This document shows positions 43,358 through 53,215 of a stretch of DNA of 64,000 nt, piece by piece. A program made the position numbers and the translations under genes. The DNA comes from an uncultured Winogradskyella sp. (GTDB lineage Bacteria; Bacteroidota; Bacteroidia; Flavobacteriales; Flavobacteriaceae), in NCBI RefSeq assembly GCF_947496485.1, contig NZ_CANMCZ010000004.1, positions 1-64,000 on the forward strand. Direction: 5' to 3'. The notes under the pieces were generated by a model. That model searched no databases, had not been told where the DNA came from, and was given only the letters and a program-made list of their open reading frames with translations. Every line of letters starts with the position of its first letter. The stretch's first letter is position 1.

Positions 43358-43400
43358 TAAAAATAAATTTAGAATTCAATATTATCAATGAGAGATATCA
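43358..43400 (-). promoter_or_regulatory. FNR/CRP-type box promoter of the phosphatidyltransferase gene (box 15)
   Basis: Box TGAGAGATATCA at 43389-43400, -7 element TATTTTTA on the minus strand (43365-43358), in register. Confidence 0.72.
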
Positions 43401-43453
43401 GTTTAGCTTAGAAATTAAGGGCATAAGCTATTTTATAAGGAGAGTTTTTGATT

Positions 43454-45418
43454 TTAGGCGGCTTTGTAGCGCAGTAATCTTAGAGCATTTAAAACAACAA
43501 CAATAGTAGAACCTTCGTGAAAAGCAACTGCTAAACCAATATTTGTAAGTCCTAAAATAGTTACAGGAACTAACATTACTACAACACCAAGACTAATAAA
43601 AATGTTTTGCTTTATAGTACGCTTAGATTTTCTGCTTAATCCTATCAGAAATGGTAAGTTTTCAATTTTATCCGACATCAAAGCTACATCTGCGGTTTCC
43701 AAAGCAACGTCGCTACCTGCTGCTCCCATAGCAACGCTAACTGTACTTAATGCCATTGCAGGAGCATCATTTACACCATCTCCAACCATTGCTATTTTTT
43801 TATAGCGTTTAATAAGCGCTTTTATTTCTGTGACTTTATCTTCTGGTAATAAATTGCCTTTTGCTTCAGTAAGACCAATTTGGTTGGCAATAGCATCTCC
43901 TACATTTTGATGATCTCCAGTAAGCATTACCATATGTTTTATGCCAATTTTTTTTAATTCTTTTAATGTATTTGCCGCAGTTTTTCGTGGTAAATCCATA
44001 ACACTGATTAAACCAATAATTTCACTTTTATAAGCTACAAGCATTACGGTTTGTCCTAGGTTTAAAAGATTTTGCATTTTACTACTGATTGTTTCATCTA
44101 TTGAAATGCCTTTGTCTCTCATCAACTTTACGTTACCTATAAAAACCGCATCATTGTTGTATTGCGCTTGTATGCCTTTGCCTTGAATAGCATTGACATC
44201 AGTGGCCTTATTTTGAGATTCAATGTTGTATTTTACTCTTATATCTTTGGCTATGGCTTTTGCCAATGGATGATTACTTAAACTTTCTACTTCTAAGACT
44301 ATTCTAATAAACTCTTCTTTATCAAAATTATCAACAGGAATGATATGAGTTAGTTTTGGTTTACCTTCGGTCAGTGTGCCAGTCTTATCAAAGGCAATGG
44401 TTGTTATTTCACCCAAGTCTTCTAGTGCTTTTCCACCTTTAATTAGTACGCCTTTTTGCGCGGCTCTAGCGATACCACTTAATACAGCGCTTGGCGTAGA
44501 AATAGCCAAAGCACAGGGACTGGCAGCCACTAACACTGTTATTGCTCTATATAAGCTCGTATTAAAACTTTCGTCAATGATTAAATAAGCAAAACATAAT
44601 GAAAAGACCACAATGATGACTAATGGTACATACCATTTTTCGAACTTTTTGGTCAATCGTTGTGTTGGAGATTTTTGAGTTTCTACTTCACTCACCATTT
44701 TTATTAATCGCGATACTGTTGAGTCTTTACTTAGTTTTAATACTAAAACTTCGAGGCTATTATCTCCGTTAATAGTTCCGGTATAGACCACATGCTTTTT
44801 ATCAATTTCCGTAAACTGTGGTAAACTAGAGGTGCTTTTAATATAAGTTTTATCCACTGGGATGCTTTCTCCGGTTATTGGAGCTTGATTAATACTACTA
44901 CTCCCAGTAATAATAACACCATCAGCGGCAATTTTTGTGTTAGGTTTTACAACAACAACATCACCTATTTTTAAATCATTTATAGTAATTTCTTCGAGTT
45001 TACCATCTTTTTTAATGAGAGCAGTTTTAGGTGAAAGTTTATTGAGAGCTTCAATAGATTTTTTAGCTTTATTCATGGCATAGTGCTCTAAAGCATGCCC
45101 TAAACTAAAGAGAAAGAGTAGAAGCGCTCCTTCTGCCCAACTATTAATATATGCAGCACCTGCAGCTGCAGCAATCATTAAAAAATCAATATCAAAGCCA
45201 CCTTTAATGATTTTTTTAGAGGCTTCAATAGTAATAAAATAGCCTCCAAAAAAATAAGCAATTATGTAGCTTACTAATGCAGTCCAATTGGGTAAGGCGC
45301 TTAATTTTTCTATTGAAAAGCCAATAACTAGAAAAATACCACAGAGAATAGCAAAATAGAGTTCGGTTTTATTTCCAAAAACGTTGCTGTGCTGGTGGCT
45401 TACTTCTTTATGTTTCAT
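43454..45418 (-). CDS. P1B-4-type heavy-metal translocating ATPase
   Basis: 654 residues. Seen are the phosphorylation loop DKTGTLTEGKP, the actuator loop containing ITGESIPVDK, and the hinge MVGDGVNDAPAMA. The ion-binding helix reads ASPCALAIS (SPC, not CPC), and the last membrane segment has HEGSTIVVVLNALRLL. SPC plus HEGxT and no N-terminal HMA domain define subgroup P1B-4, whose members export Co, Fe(II) or related divalent ions. The short N-terminus has a few histidines (HKEVSHQHS). It lies divergent to a lipoprotein gene over box 16. Confidence 0.9.
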   Translation of the reverse strand: MKHKEVSHQHSNVFGNKTELYFAILCGIFLVIGFSIEKLSALPNWTALVSYIIAYFFGGYFITIEASKKIIKGGFDIDFLMIAAAAGAAYINSWAEGALLLFLFSLGHALEHYAMNKAKKSIEALNKLSPKTALIKKDGKLEEITINDLKIGDVVVVKPNTKIAADGVIITGSSSINQAPITGESIPVDKTYIKSTSSLPQFTEIDKKHVVYTGTINGDNSLEVLVLKLSKDSTVSRLIKMVSEVETQKSPTQRLTKKFEKWYVPLVIIVVFSLCFAYLIIDESFNTSLYRAITVLVAASPCALAISTPSAVLSGIARAAQKGVLIKGGKALEDLGEITTIAFDKTGTLTEGKPKLTHIIPVDNFDKEEFIRIVLEVESLSNHPLAKAIAKDIRVKYNIESQNKATDVNAIQGKGIQAQYNNDAVFIGNVKLMRDKGISIDETISSKMQNLLNLGQTVMLVAYKSEIIGLISVMDLPRKTAANTLKELKKIGIKHMVMLTGDHQNVGDAIANQIGLTEAKGNLLPEDKVTEIKALIKRYKKIAMVGDGVNDAPAMALSTVSVAMGAAGSDVALETADVALMSDKIENLPFLIGLSRKSKRTIKQNIFISLGVVVMLVPVTILGLTNIGLAVAFHEGSTIVVVLNALRLLRYKAA

Positions 45419-45439
45419 TAAAAACTAGAATTCAAAATT

Positions 45440-45513
45440 CAAAATTAACCATCTTTATAATAATGCTAACTGACCGTTATCATTGTGATACCAATGTTAA
45501 TCAAATATTTTTA
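45440..45513. promoter_or_regulatory. Bidirectional FNR/CRP-type box promoter (box 16)
   Basis: One box, TGACCGTTATCA at 45471-45482, has perfect -7 elements at 29.5 nt on both sides: TAATTTTG on the minus strand (45447-45440) for the ATPase and TATTTTTA on the plus strand (45506-45513) for the lipoprotein. Confidence 0.8.
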
Positions 45514-45534
45514 TAAGATAAAAAATTAAAAATT

Positions 45535-46167
45535 ATGAAAGTATATTTTTATATTTTAATCGTAGTGTTTATGATGAGTTGTTCTTCATCGAGAATGACA
45601 GATAGTTGGTTAAATGAAAACTATAAAAATTACGAACCTCAAAAAGTATTGATTATTGGTTTAACTGATAATCTCAGTGGACGGACTTTATTTGAAGATC
45701 AATTAAAAATAGCACTCGAAAGAAGAGGTATAGAAGCTGTTCAAAGTTATAATGTTTTTAAACCCACTTTTACTAATTTAAAACAGAATGAAGAAGACAT
45801 TGAAAAGGAAATAGAAAGATTGTCTGAGGCTGGGTTCGATACCGTTTTAATTTCAGCTGTAAAAGGTGTTGACGAAAAAGTATCATACAGCGGAGATGAT
45901 TTGAGGAGACGTTATTTTTGGAGACGCTTTGGACGTTACTATTATTTAACTCAAGATATTTATTTCCAAGAAGGCTATTATACAAAATATAATGTCTATC
46001 ATTTAGAAGCTTCAATGTATAATTTAATAGAAAATACTGATAAATCTTTAGTTTGGGTTGCTTCCTATGATTTGGTCAACCCAAAACAAGTCAGTTCTAC
46101 AGTTAAGGATTATGTAGATGCTATTGTCAAGTCTTTAGAACAAAAACAAATTATAGACAAAACCTAG
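45535..46167 (+). CDS. Lipoprotein of unknown function
   Basis: 210 residues with a lipoprotein signal (IVVFMMSCSSS) followed by an alpha/beta domain: KVLIIGLTDNLSGRTLFEDQL, FDTVLISAVKG and LVWVASYDLVNP. A basic aromatic stretch (DDLRRRYFWRRFGRYYY) is striking. The SRMTDSW start of the mature protein resembles DUF4136-type lipoproteins. Plus side of box 16. Confidence 0.65.
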   Translation: MKVYFYILIVVFMMSCSSSRMTDSWLNENYKNYEPQKVLIIGLTDNLSGRTLFEDQLKIALERRGIEAVQSYNVFKPTFTNLKQNEEDIEKEIERLSEAGFDTVLISAVKGVDEKVSYSGDDLRRRYFWRRFGRYYYLTQDIYFQEGYYTKYNVYHLEASMYNLIENTDKSLVWVASYDLVNPKQVSSTVKDYVDAIVKSLEQKQIIDKT

Positions 46168-46197
46168 ATATGGGTTTATTAGTGTTACGACAAAAAT

Positions 46198-47118
46198 TTA
46201 AGATGATTTTGTCTGATCGACATTAACTTTCAAATCTGGTATTTTAACTAGTTCTATTGTTGTGGATGCTAGAAGGATTTTGCCCTTTGTATTTTTAATT
46301 TCCAGTCTTATTTTTTCATTTAAAATATGCTTAACATAGCGGCGTTTTTTAAAGTCCACTATATATCTTAAATTAAACTGAACCCAATTATCTGTAAGTG
46401 ATATGGCCAAGGTTGGATCTATTTGCGCGTCTTCTACGTAATACTTATTCACTACACTTTTCCATTCTGATTTAGAATTTGTAGTATATTCTGAAAGCGT
46501 TTCAGAAGCTATTTTTATAATGATTGATTTTGCTAAGTCGATATCAGATCCATATCTGATAGGTAAATTAAATTCATCCCATATAAATGGAAAGTCTTTC
46601 GAGTAATTATAAACTGGCCCTTTGAAAACAAAGGCATTACTCAATTTTACAATCCGACCACTATAATTATCACTGCTTACCCATTGACCAATTTCCATCA
46701 TGGTAGTATATATGCTATCTACATCAATCACATCACCTTTAATTCCATTAATTTCAATACGATCTCCAGGCTTATACACCTTTACCAGAAAAATATACAT
46801 TGAGCCAGCTATACTTAATATGAGTTCTTGAAGTGTAAATGCTAATCCTGCGGTGAATAAGCCAATTATTATAGTGAAGTCTTTTATGCTACCAGAAAAA
46901 TATGTTATTGCTAAAATGATTAATAAAACGTAGCCTATAATTTCTATTCCTTTTTGTGCTTTGTAACGAATTATTGTATTGGAAATCTTCGTTTTTAAAT
47001 AACTTCTTATTAATTGAATTGTCATTAAAACGATGACTAATAATATTATGAACTTTATAATGCTCCAAATGAACGGATTATCTTTAATCCATTCGTTTAT
47101 AAGTTCTATAGTAGTCAT
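46198..47118 (-). CDS. MscS-type mechanosensitive ion channel
   Basis: 306 residues: three or four membrane helices in the first 110, then the MscS pore and beta domain with AGLAFTLQELILSIAGSMYIFL, VYKPGDRIEINGIKGDVIDVD and LSNAFVFKGPVYNYS. The family opens under membrane tension to release solutes. The cytosolic part has a long alpha/beta end. It is the minus side of box 17 and convergent with the preceding lipoprotein gene. Confidence 0.88.
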   Translation of the reverse strand: MTTIELINEWIKDNPFIWSIIKFIILLVIVLMTIQLIRSYLKTKISNTIIRYKAQKGIEIIGYVLLIILAITYFSGSIKDFTIIIGLFTAGLAFTLQELILSIAGSMYIFLVKVYKPGDRIEINGIKGDVIDVDSIYTTMMEIGQWVSSDNYSGRIVKLSNAFVFKGPVYNYSKDFPFIWDEFNLPIRYGSDIDLAKSIIIKIASETLSEYTTNSKSEWKSVVNKYYVEDAQIDPTLAISLTDNWVQFNLRYIVDFKKRRYVKHILNEKIRLEIKNTKGKILLASTTIELVKIPDLKVNVDQTKSS

Positions 47119-47137
47119 TGACCATTAATTTATAATG

Positions 47138-47211
47138 TAAAATTAGTTGATGGTTTTAATATTAAAAATGAGCAATATCATTTCAATTATTCTTACTTAT
47201 TAGTTCTTTTA
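47138..47211. promoter_or_regulatory. Bidirectional FNR/CRP-type box promoter (box 17)
   Basis: Box TGAGCAATATCA (47169-47180), the same 12-mer as box 1. Minus-strand -7 element TAATTTTA (47145-47138) is perfect; plus-strand TTCTTTTA (47204-47211) has one mismatch. It serves MscS and the gene at 47231. Confidence 0.7.
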
Positions 47212-47230
47212 CCTTCTAAGTCAAAATACT

Positions 47231-47623
47231 ATGAAAGTATCAAAGTTTATTCTAGTAGTAATCCCAATGTTCACGTTTATGGGTTTAGAAAGTTGTGGGC
47301 CAGTAATTATATCCTCTAGGCCATCACTACCAACACCTGCTTGGTTTTATCCTAATCGTGTTGTTAACGTGCGTTATATTTATTTTCCAGAATATTATGT
47401 GTATTATGACCTCACGCTTAGAAATTATACATATCTCAATAATGGTGCTTGGCTTACCGTAAACGTATTACCACAACGGTTTAATACTGTTAATTTAAGA
47501 CGTGTAAAACAAGTACGAGTTAAAGATTATTATGGTGATAACATTAGAGAATACCATTCTACAAGAAGAAACAATGATAGCAGTACAAGAAGGCGATCTA
47601 ATACCAATAGAAGACATAGTTAA
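47231..47623 (+). CDS. Small lipoprotein, tyrosine- and arginine-rich
   Basis: 130 residues with a signal peptide and a likely lipobox (MGLESCGPV). The middle is rich in aromatic residues (RYIYFPEYYVYYDL) and the C-terminal 30 residues are arginine- and serine-rich (STRRRSNTNRRHS), possibly for nucleic acid or lipopolysaccharide contact. No family recognised. Its stop abuts the convergent CbpM gene without a gap. Confidence 0.6.
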   Translation: MKVSKFILVVIPMFTFMGLESCGPVIISSRPSLPTPAWFYPNRVVNVRYIYFPEYYVYYDLTLRNYTYLNNGAWLTVNVLPQRFNTVNLRRVKQVRVKDYYGDNIREYHSTRRNNDSSTRRRSNTNRRHS

Positions 47624-47920
47624 TTAAATGTCATCATAAAAGTTTAAACGGTTTTGAAGTCTTGTGATTTCATTTTGTAATTCTTCGTTCTTTTTGAGAA
47701 GATTATAAATAGCATCAATACCTTCTAAATTTATTTCTAGATCGTAATGTAAACGTATCATTTTTTCAACATCATTGAGCTGATTTGTTTTTAAGTAAGT
47801 TACATTATCTGTTATTGTAATCTCTATTAATTCATAATCTTGTAAGGCATCTATAAAGCTAGCAGGAACATTATAATGTGTACAAAATTGTGATATCGAT
47901 ATTAGACGTGTCGTTTCCAT
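47624..47920 (-). CDS. cbpM: CbpM-like modulator of the DnaJ homologue CbpA
   Basis: 98 residues with the MerR-like pattern of CbpM: ISQFCTHYNVPASFIDALQDYELIEI, MIRLHYDLEINLEGIDAIYNLL and a coiled-coil end. CbpM binds the J domain of CbpA and restrains it. The gene follows cbpA by a single base, the usual arrangement. Confidence 0.88.
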   Translation of the reverse strand: METTRLISISQFCTHYNVPASFIDALQDYELIEITITDNVTYLKTNQLNDVEKMIRLHYDLEINLEGIDAIYNLLKKNEELQNEITRLQNRLNFYDDI

Positions 47921-47921
47921 A

Positions 47922-48806
47922 TTATCTTAATTTTGATAATTCTGTAAAGAGTTCTTTTTCCTTAATTGATAGTTTTGTTGGTGTCTTTATATTAAAAGTA
48001 ACATACAAATCACCAAACTGACCTTCTTTTTTATATCTAGGAAAACCTTTGCCTTTTAGTTTTACCTTTGTACCGTTTTGGGTTTCTGGTTTTACCTTCA
48101 ATTTCGCTTTACCATCGAAAGTATTTACCATTATTTCACCACCTAAAACTGCTTTATATAAATCTAAATCGATCGAAACATTAAGGTTATCACCATCTCT
48201 TCTAAATTGTGTTTTATTTATTATTGAAAACTCAATAAACAAGTCGCCATTTGGTCCTCCATTAACACCTTTACCGCCATGGCCTTTTATTTTTATAATT
48301 TGCCCATTTTCAACACCTGCAGGAATTGTAATTCGTATATTTTTATTGTTTACCGTTAATGTTCGCTTATGTGTGGTATAAACATCTTTGAGATTCAGTT
48401 GCAATTGCGCATTAAAATCTTGACCTTTAAATTTCACCTTTTGACCACGAAATTGCGATGAGCCTCCACCAAACATAGAGCCAAAAAAGTCTGAAAAATC
48501 TTCTTCAGAATAGCCTCCATATGGATCTCTTGTGCTTCGCTGATATTGTTCTTGGTGTTTGGCTTTTTCGTATTCCTCGGCATGTTGCCAATGTTCCCCA
48601 TATTCATCGTATTTTTTACGATTTTCTGCATTGCTTAATACCTCATTAGCTTCATTGATATCTTTAAATTTTTGCTCAGCGTCCTTATCATTTGGATTAA
48701 GATCTGGATGGTATTTACGAGCCAGCTTACGATATGCCTTTTTTATATCGTTCTCAGATGCGGTTTTAGAGACTCCTAATATTTTATAATAATCAATGAA
48801 TGCCAT
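47922..48806 (-). CDS. cbpA: DnaJ-type co-chaperone CbpA
   Basis: 294 residues. The J domain (about 4-70) has the HPD motif in [15 protein letters not shown]; a glycine-rich linker ([19 protein letters not shown]) follows, then the two beta-sandwich substrate domains (about 120-290), with no zinc-finger cysteines, as expected for CbpA rather than DnaJ. It stimulates DnaK under stress. It is followed by cbpM and preceded by a small helical protein gene, all from box 18. Confidence 0.92.
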   Translation of the reverse strand: MAFIDYYKILGVSKTASENDIKKAYRKLARKYHPDLNPNDKDAEQKFKDINEANEVLSNAENRKKYDEYGEHWQHAEEYEKAKHQEQYQRSTRDPYGGYSEEDFSDFFGSMFGGGSSQFRGQKVKFKGQDFNAQLQLNLKDVYTTHKRTLTVNNKNIRITIPAGVENGQIIKIKGHGGKGVNGGPNGDLFIEFSIINKTQFRRDGDNLNVSIDLDLYKAVLGGEIMVNTFDGKAKLKVKPETQNGTKVKLKGKGFPRYKKEGQFGDLYVTFNIKTPTKLSIKEKELFTELSKLR

Positions 48807-49018
48807 TATTTCTTATTATGAGTTTTTGTGTATTGCTTTAAAATTTGTTTGAGACTTTCCAGATAATCTTCCATGATCTTAATATTCATCTCTGGATGAT
48901 CTTGAGATGGTATTGTTATTGGATTTTCGTCTAGAGTCGCATAGAGTTCTGGATAATTAACTTCAATACTAAGCGTAAGTCTTATAATTTGATCCTCTAT
49001 GTCTTGTAGTGTTTTCAT
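48806..49018 (-). CDS. Small helical protein upstream of cbpA
   Basis: 70 residues with two predicted helices ([18 protein letters not shown] and [17 protein letters not shown]). No family recognised. Its 3' end touches the start of cbpA, so the genes are likely coupled. First gene from box 18. Confidence 0.6.
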   Translation of the reverse strand: MKTLQDIEDQIIRLTLSIEVNYPELYATLDENPITIPSQDHPEMNIKIMEDYLESLKQILKQYTKTHNKK

Positions 49019-49041
49019 AGTATCAATTTTAAATTACAGAC

Positions 49042-49084
49042 TAAAATTAGCTTTTAATAGAGTAATTAGAAATGATTAATATCA
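49042..49084 (-). promoter_or_regulatory. FNR/CRP-type box promoter of the cbpA-cbpM operon (box 18)
   Basis: Box TGATTAATATCA at 49073-49084, -7 element TAATTTTA on the minus strand (49049-49042), in register. Confidence 0.75.
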
Positions 49085-49096
49085 TTAGAGGAAATC

Positions 49097-49771
49097 TTAC
49101 TGAAGTATTTTTCCATCTCCCATTTGTATGATTCTATCAGTTTTATCCGCAAAATCTTTATCGTGAGTAACCACTAAAAGCGATAAACCTTCCTCTTCAC
49201 TCAATCGTTTAAAAATATTAAATACATTTTCGGCATTATGGCTATCTAGATTCCCAGTTGGCTCGTCTCCCATAATAATGGATGGATTATTAATTAATGC
49301 TCGTGCTATAGCAATTCGTTGTTTCTCGCCACCAGAAACCTGTGATGCACGTTTTTTTGCTAAATGTTCAATATTGAGCATTTTTAATTTTTCTATGGCA
49401 TCATGTTCAATTTCTTGATATGACTTTTCTGCTAATTTTTTCGCGGGAAGCATCACATTCTCTAAAACTGAAAATTCTGATAACAGATAATGAAACTGAA
49501 ATACAAAACCAATATGTTTGTTACGCAAATAGGATAGATGTTCTCTGTCTTGTCCTGTAATAAGAGCATCGTTTAAAAATAATTCACCTTCATAATCCGT
49601 ATCCATTGTGGAAAGTATGTAGAGTAGTGTAGATTTACCACAGCCAGATTTCCCCATGATTGAAGCAAACTCACCTTCCTTAACCTGAAAGTTGATGTCT
49701 TTTAAGACATGAAAAAGAACAGGCTTTTTAAAGTATTTGTTTATATGTTTAGCTTCTAATACAATACTCAT
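49097..49771 (-). CDS. LolD-like ABC transporter ATPase
   Basis: 224 residues with Walker A GKSGCGKST, the Q-loop FVFQFHYLLSEFSVLENVMLP (the LLSEF form is common in LolD/MacB ATPases), signature VSGGEKQRIAIARAL and Walker B MGDEPTGNLDS. It pairs with the FtsX-like permease encoded 1 base upstream and the HlyD-type adaptor. It closes a five-gene operon from box 19. Confidence 0.9.
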   Translation of the reverse strand: MSIVLEAKHINKYFKKPVLFHVLKDINFQVKEGEFASIMGKSGCGKSTLLYILSTMDTDYEGELFLNDALITGQDREHLSYLRNKHIGFVFQFHYLLSEFSVLENVMLPAKKLAEKSYQEIEHDAIEKLKMLNIEHLAKKRASQVSGGEKQRIAIARALINNPSIIMGDEPTGNLDSHNAENVFNIFKRLSEEEGLSLLVVTHDKDFADKTDRIIQMGDGKILQ

Positions 49772-49772
49772 T

Positions 49773-51035
49773 TTACTGTCCTCTTATGATTTTTACTGGA
49801 TCAATTTTTTTAGCTTTTTTAGATGGCAAATAACCTGCAAGAAAAGTTGAAAGCATGGCAAATGAAAAACCAATTACGAAAAATAACGGATTCATATTTA
49901 TTGGATAAGTTTCAACTGTTGGCAGCGCTTCAGTTTGAAATGGAATAGTAGCGATTAAACTTGCCAGTCCTAAACCAATAAGTAATCCTAAAACACCACC
50001 AACAAAACCGATAATCATGGCTTGACTCATAAAAATATGCTGTACATCTTTACCAGAAAAACCTGTTGCTTTTAGAATAGCTATATCATTCATCTTTTCG
50101 TAAATCAGCATATTTAAAATGTTATAAATACCAAAGCCAGCAACAATAAGTAAGGTTATAGAAACTGCATATGTAATTAGGTTTCTTATGGTTGTTCCGG
50201 TTTCAAATTGAGCATTAGCGGTTTTTATATCTATTGCTGTAAGGTTGAATTGCTTCTCTATTTTTTCTGAAAGTGGAATCGCCTGTTCAATATCATACAG
50301 TTTTACATTAATGTCTGTGATATAATTATTAGCCTTGCCCAATATGCGCTGCACGGTTTTTATATTGGCGAAGCTCTGTATAGCATCTAAATCTGCAATA
50401 CCACTTTGATAAAACCCAACTATTTTTAATGGAAATATGCCGCCATTTATTGGACTTACCTGAACACGATCACCTACCTTAAGCGCCATTTTATTTGCTA
50501 TACCAATACCTAAGAGAATACTGTTATCTGTATTTTGTAATGCTTCAGCAGAACCTTCCACGATATAATCTTCCATATTAAAGAGTTTAGCTTCGTCAAT
50601 TGGATTGATGCCAGTTAGATTTCCGCCTAATTCTATCGATCCTGCGATATAGAAGATTTGCGTTTTTATTTGTGGTAGAGCACCACGAACATCCTTATTA
50701 GCTTCTAAGTAATCTATGATTGGTAATGCATTGTGAATTTTTTTCTGACTCAATTTAGGCTTCACAGAATGCACGATGTTAATGCTTTCCTTTAACTCAT
50801 TATATAAAGAAATAGGTTGCTTTTTTGACGGCTCAATTTCGTTGTACACATGAATATGAGGTGTTTGATTCAATATTAAATCATCTAGCATTCCATTTAA
50901 ACCTGTCATAAAGCACACTAAAGTAATGTAAGAACCTATGCCAAATGTTACACCAAGAGCAGCAATAGACGTTTGCTTTATTTTAGTTAGCAAATGTGTT
51001 TTTGCAATACCTAATATCACTTTCCAATTCACCAT
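49773..51035 (-). CDS. FtsX/MacB-type ABC permease
   Basis: 420 residues: one N-terminal helix, a periplasmic MacB-type core domain (about 45-270), and three C-terminal helices separated by EKMNDIAILKATGFSGKDV, the FtsX signature loop. The family exports lipoproteins, peptides or performs mechanotransmission. With the adaptor overlapping it by 1 base and the ATPase next to it, a tripartite efflux or lipoprotein-release assembly is likely. Confidence 0.88.
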   Translation of the reverse strand: MVNWKVILGIAKTHLLTKIKQTSIAALGVTFGIGSYITLVCFMTGLNGMLDDLILNQTPHIHVYNEIEPSKKQPISLYNELKESINIVHSVKPKLSQKKIHNALPIIDYLEANKDVRGALPQIKTQIFYIAGSIELGGNLTGINPIDEAKLFNMEDYIVEGSAEALQNTDNSILLGIGIANKMALKVGDRVQVSPINGGIFPLKIVGFYQSGIADLDAIQSFANIKTVQRILGKANNYITDINVKLYDIEQAIPLSEKIEKQFNLTAIDIKTANAQFETGTTIRNLITYAVSITLLIVAGFGIYNILNMLIYEKMNDIAILKATGFSGKDVQHIFMSQAMIIGFVGGVLGLLIGLGLASLIATIPFQTEALPTVETYPINMNPLFFVIGFSFAMLSTFLAGYLPSKKAKKIDPVKIIRGQ

Positions 51036-52114
51036 TAGTTTTGTTTGTAGATGAAAGTGTCTTTACTAATTCCAGATAAGATTTCTATGTAGTCCATATT
51101 CTGCAATCCTGTTTTTACAGCTACAAAGCCATCATCTGTTTCTACCTCATTATTATCGTTTAAATATGCTTTTGGGATTGTTAATACCTTTTCTTTTTTG
51201 GCAATAATGATGTTAGCTTCACCAGAAAGGCCAGGATATAAAACCTTTGGTTGTTCATTAAAATTTGCTTCTACAACAAAGGTTTGGTTTCGTTCGTCTT
51301 TTTTAGGATATATCTTGGAGATTTTACCTTTAAAAATAATATCGTTGTATGCGTCTAAATTGATAAGCACTTCTTGATTAAGCGTAATACGAACAATATC
51401 TACTTCATCGACTAATAGCTCTATTATAAATCTTTTTGCACTACCAATACTTGCTAATGGCTCCATAGAATTCACAATCTCTCCAGGTTCTTTATATAAG
51501 GCATATACCTTACCGTTTATCTTACTGTTAACTGTAAAATCCTTCGTGGTAATTGCGGCAGATTGGTACTTGTTTTGCGCTTGTTTTAGTGCTGTTTGTA
51601 ATTCGTTTTTTGTTCGGTTTAATTTATTCTGAAGAACTTTTAATTGATTGGATGCTAATTCGTAATTAAGTTTTTTATTGTCGTACTGTGCTTTGGAACC
51701 TATATTTTGATTCCATAGATTTTTTTGTCTAAAATAATTAATAGAATCATTTTTAAGTTTCAATTTCGCAGCCTCAATCTCACTTTCAATACTATTTAAT
51801 ATTGTGGCACTTCCTCTATAGTTCTCTTGTGCTAAGTTTAATGCAAATTGTGCATTTTGGGTATTGAGTTTTGGTGTATTATTAATGATTTGAAACAAAT
51901 GCTGATCTTTAGACACTAAATCACCTTCTTCTATTAAATTTGTATCAATAAGTCCTGAAACAATTGCATATACTTGGTATAAACTGTCTGGTTGCACAGT
52001 TGCGGAAGCATATACAGATTCAGTTAGTGCACGTTCTTTAGGTAATGTTTTTTCTTGTTTATTAGAACAAGCAAATAGAAACAGAATAAGATATAAATAA
52101 GACCAATTTTTCAT
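51035..52114 (-). CDS. HlyD-family periplasmic adaptor lipoprotein
   Basis: 359 residues with a lipoprotein signal (LILFLFACSNKQ). The biotinyl-lipoyl half motif SGLIDTNLIEEGDLVSKDQ, a long coiled-coil hairpin (about 80-185), its return NSKINGKVYALYKEPGEIV and a beta-barrel domain (RFIIELLVDEVDIVRI) form a standard membrane fusion protein. It links the ABC pair to an outer-membrane channel, which is not encoded here. Confidence 0.9.
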   Translation of the reverse strand: MKNWSYLYLILFLFACSNKQEKTLPKERALTESVYASATVQPDSLYQVYAIVSGLIDTNLIEEGDLVSKDQHLFQIINNTPKLNTQNAQFALNLAQENYRGSATILNSIESEIEAAKLKLKNDSINYFRQKNLWNQNIGSKAQYDNKKLNYELASNQLKVLQNKLNRTKNELQTALKQAQNKYQSAAITTKDFTVNSKINGKVYALYKEPGEIVNSMEPLASIGSAKRFIIELLVDEVDIVRITLNQEVLINLDAYNDIIFKGKISKIYPKKDERNQTFVVEANFNEQPKVLYPGLSGEANIIIAKKEKVLTIPKAYLNDNNEVETDDGFVAVKTGLQNMDYIEILSGISKDTFIYKQN

Positions 52115-52116
52115 AA

Positions 52117-53202
52117 CTAATATGCCAGTTTAGACTGTAAGGCTATGTATTCATTTAAGTTAATTGCATCTATTGCACCAAGTATTTTGCCCTGGTTAAC
52201 AACAGGCAAGTATATTTGTTTTTTGCTGTATATAAGTTGATGAATTTTCTTGAGATTATCAGTTTCTTTTACGGTTTCAAAGTTTGTGTCCATAACTGCT
52301 TCTACAAGAATATTCTTATTAGAATTTTCTATTATTTTTTCATGTCTTAAAACGCCTTTTATTATGCCATTTTCTACCACAGCAAAATTAATTTCGGTTC
52401 CAGATATTAATTTATTCACTACAAGATCGATAGAGTCTTTAGGTTTAAAGGTTGTAATATCTAGCAACATGGCTTCTTCAACAGTGTGATTTTTCAGAAG
52501 TTCTAAATGTTGCACAGTTTGGTTCTCTGCATAAGCACCTAAAAAAATGAATAATGCTATAAATATGAGAATTGGATTATAAAGCAATCCTATGAGTAAA
52601 AATATAATAGCAATAAACTGACCAAGACTTGCGGCAATTTGAGTTGCTTTTGCACGATTCATTTTTAGAGCTAACAATGCTCTTAATAATCGGCCACCAT
52701 CCATAGGAAATGCAGGTATCATATTAAATAACGCTAAAGCAACATTGACTATAAATAAGAAGAACAAGAAATTTTGAAATGAAAAACTTGCAAAAATGCC
52801 GTAAGCATCTGTAAAACTTTGATTGAAAAGTTCCTTAACCGGAATAACAAAATAAAGCAAAATTGCTATAGCAAGATTAACCAAAGGTCCGGCAATGACA
52901 ATAAGAAACTCTTGTTTTGGTGATTCTGGCATTTTATCAAAACTCGCCATACCACCAATAGGCAGTAAAGTTATTTTTTCGGTTTTAACACCAATTTTTT
53001 TTGCTGTTAAAGCATGTCCCAATTCATGCAACACAACACATAAAAAAACTGCAAACACAAAAGCTATATTGAATAAAATACTTTCTGTACTTCCACCATG
53101 TTTCAATTCATCAACAATAATCCAGACTATTAGAAGAAAAAACGTCCAATGCACTTTTATTTTAATTCCTGAAACACGACCTAAGCTTAAGTTTGCTTTC
53201 AT
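52117..53202 (-). CDS. M50 site-2 protease with C-terminal CBS pair
   Basis: 361 residues: six membrane helices with the zinc site [16 protein letters not shown] near residue 60 and the second motif [19 protein letters not shown] near 160, as in rseP/SpoIVFB-type intramembrane proteases. Two CBS domains follow from about 235 to 355; the ATP-sensing pattern is weak. Such proteases cleave membrane-bound regulators or signal peptides. It lies in the box 19 operon with an ABC/HlyD system. M50-CBS proteins are known as energy-state-sensing proteases. Confidence 0.9.
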   Translation of the reverse strand: MKANLSLGRVSGIKIKVHWTFFLLIVWIIVDELKHGGSTESILFNIAFVFAVFLCVVLHELGHALTAKKIGVKTEKITLLPIGGMASFDKMPESPKQEFLIVIAGPLVNLAIAILLYFVIPVKELFNQSFTDAYGIFASFSFQNFLFFLFIVNVALALFNMIPAFPMDGGRLLRALLALKMNRAKATQIAASLGQFIAIIFLLIGLLYNPILIFIALFIFLGAYAENQTVQHLELLKNHTVEEAMLLDITTFKPKDSIDLVVNKLISGTEINFAVVENGIIKGVLRHEKIIENSNKNILVEAVMDTNFETVKETDNLKKIHQLIYSKKQIYLPVVNQGKILGAIDAINLNEYIALQSKLAY

Positions 53203-53215
53203 TTTTAATCATTTT

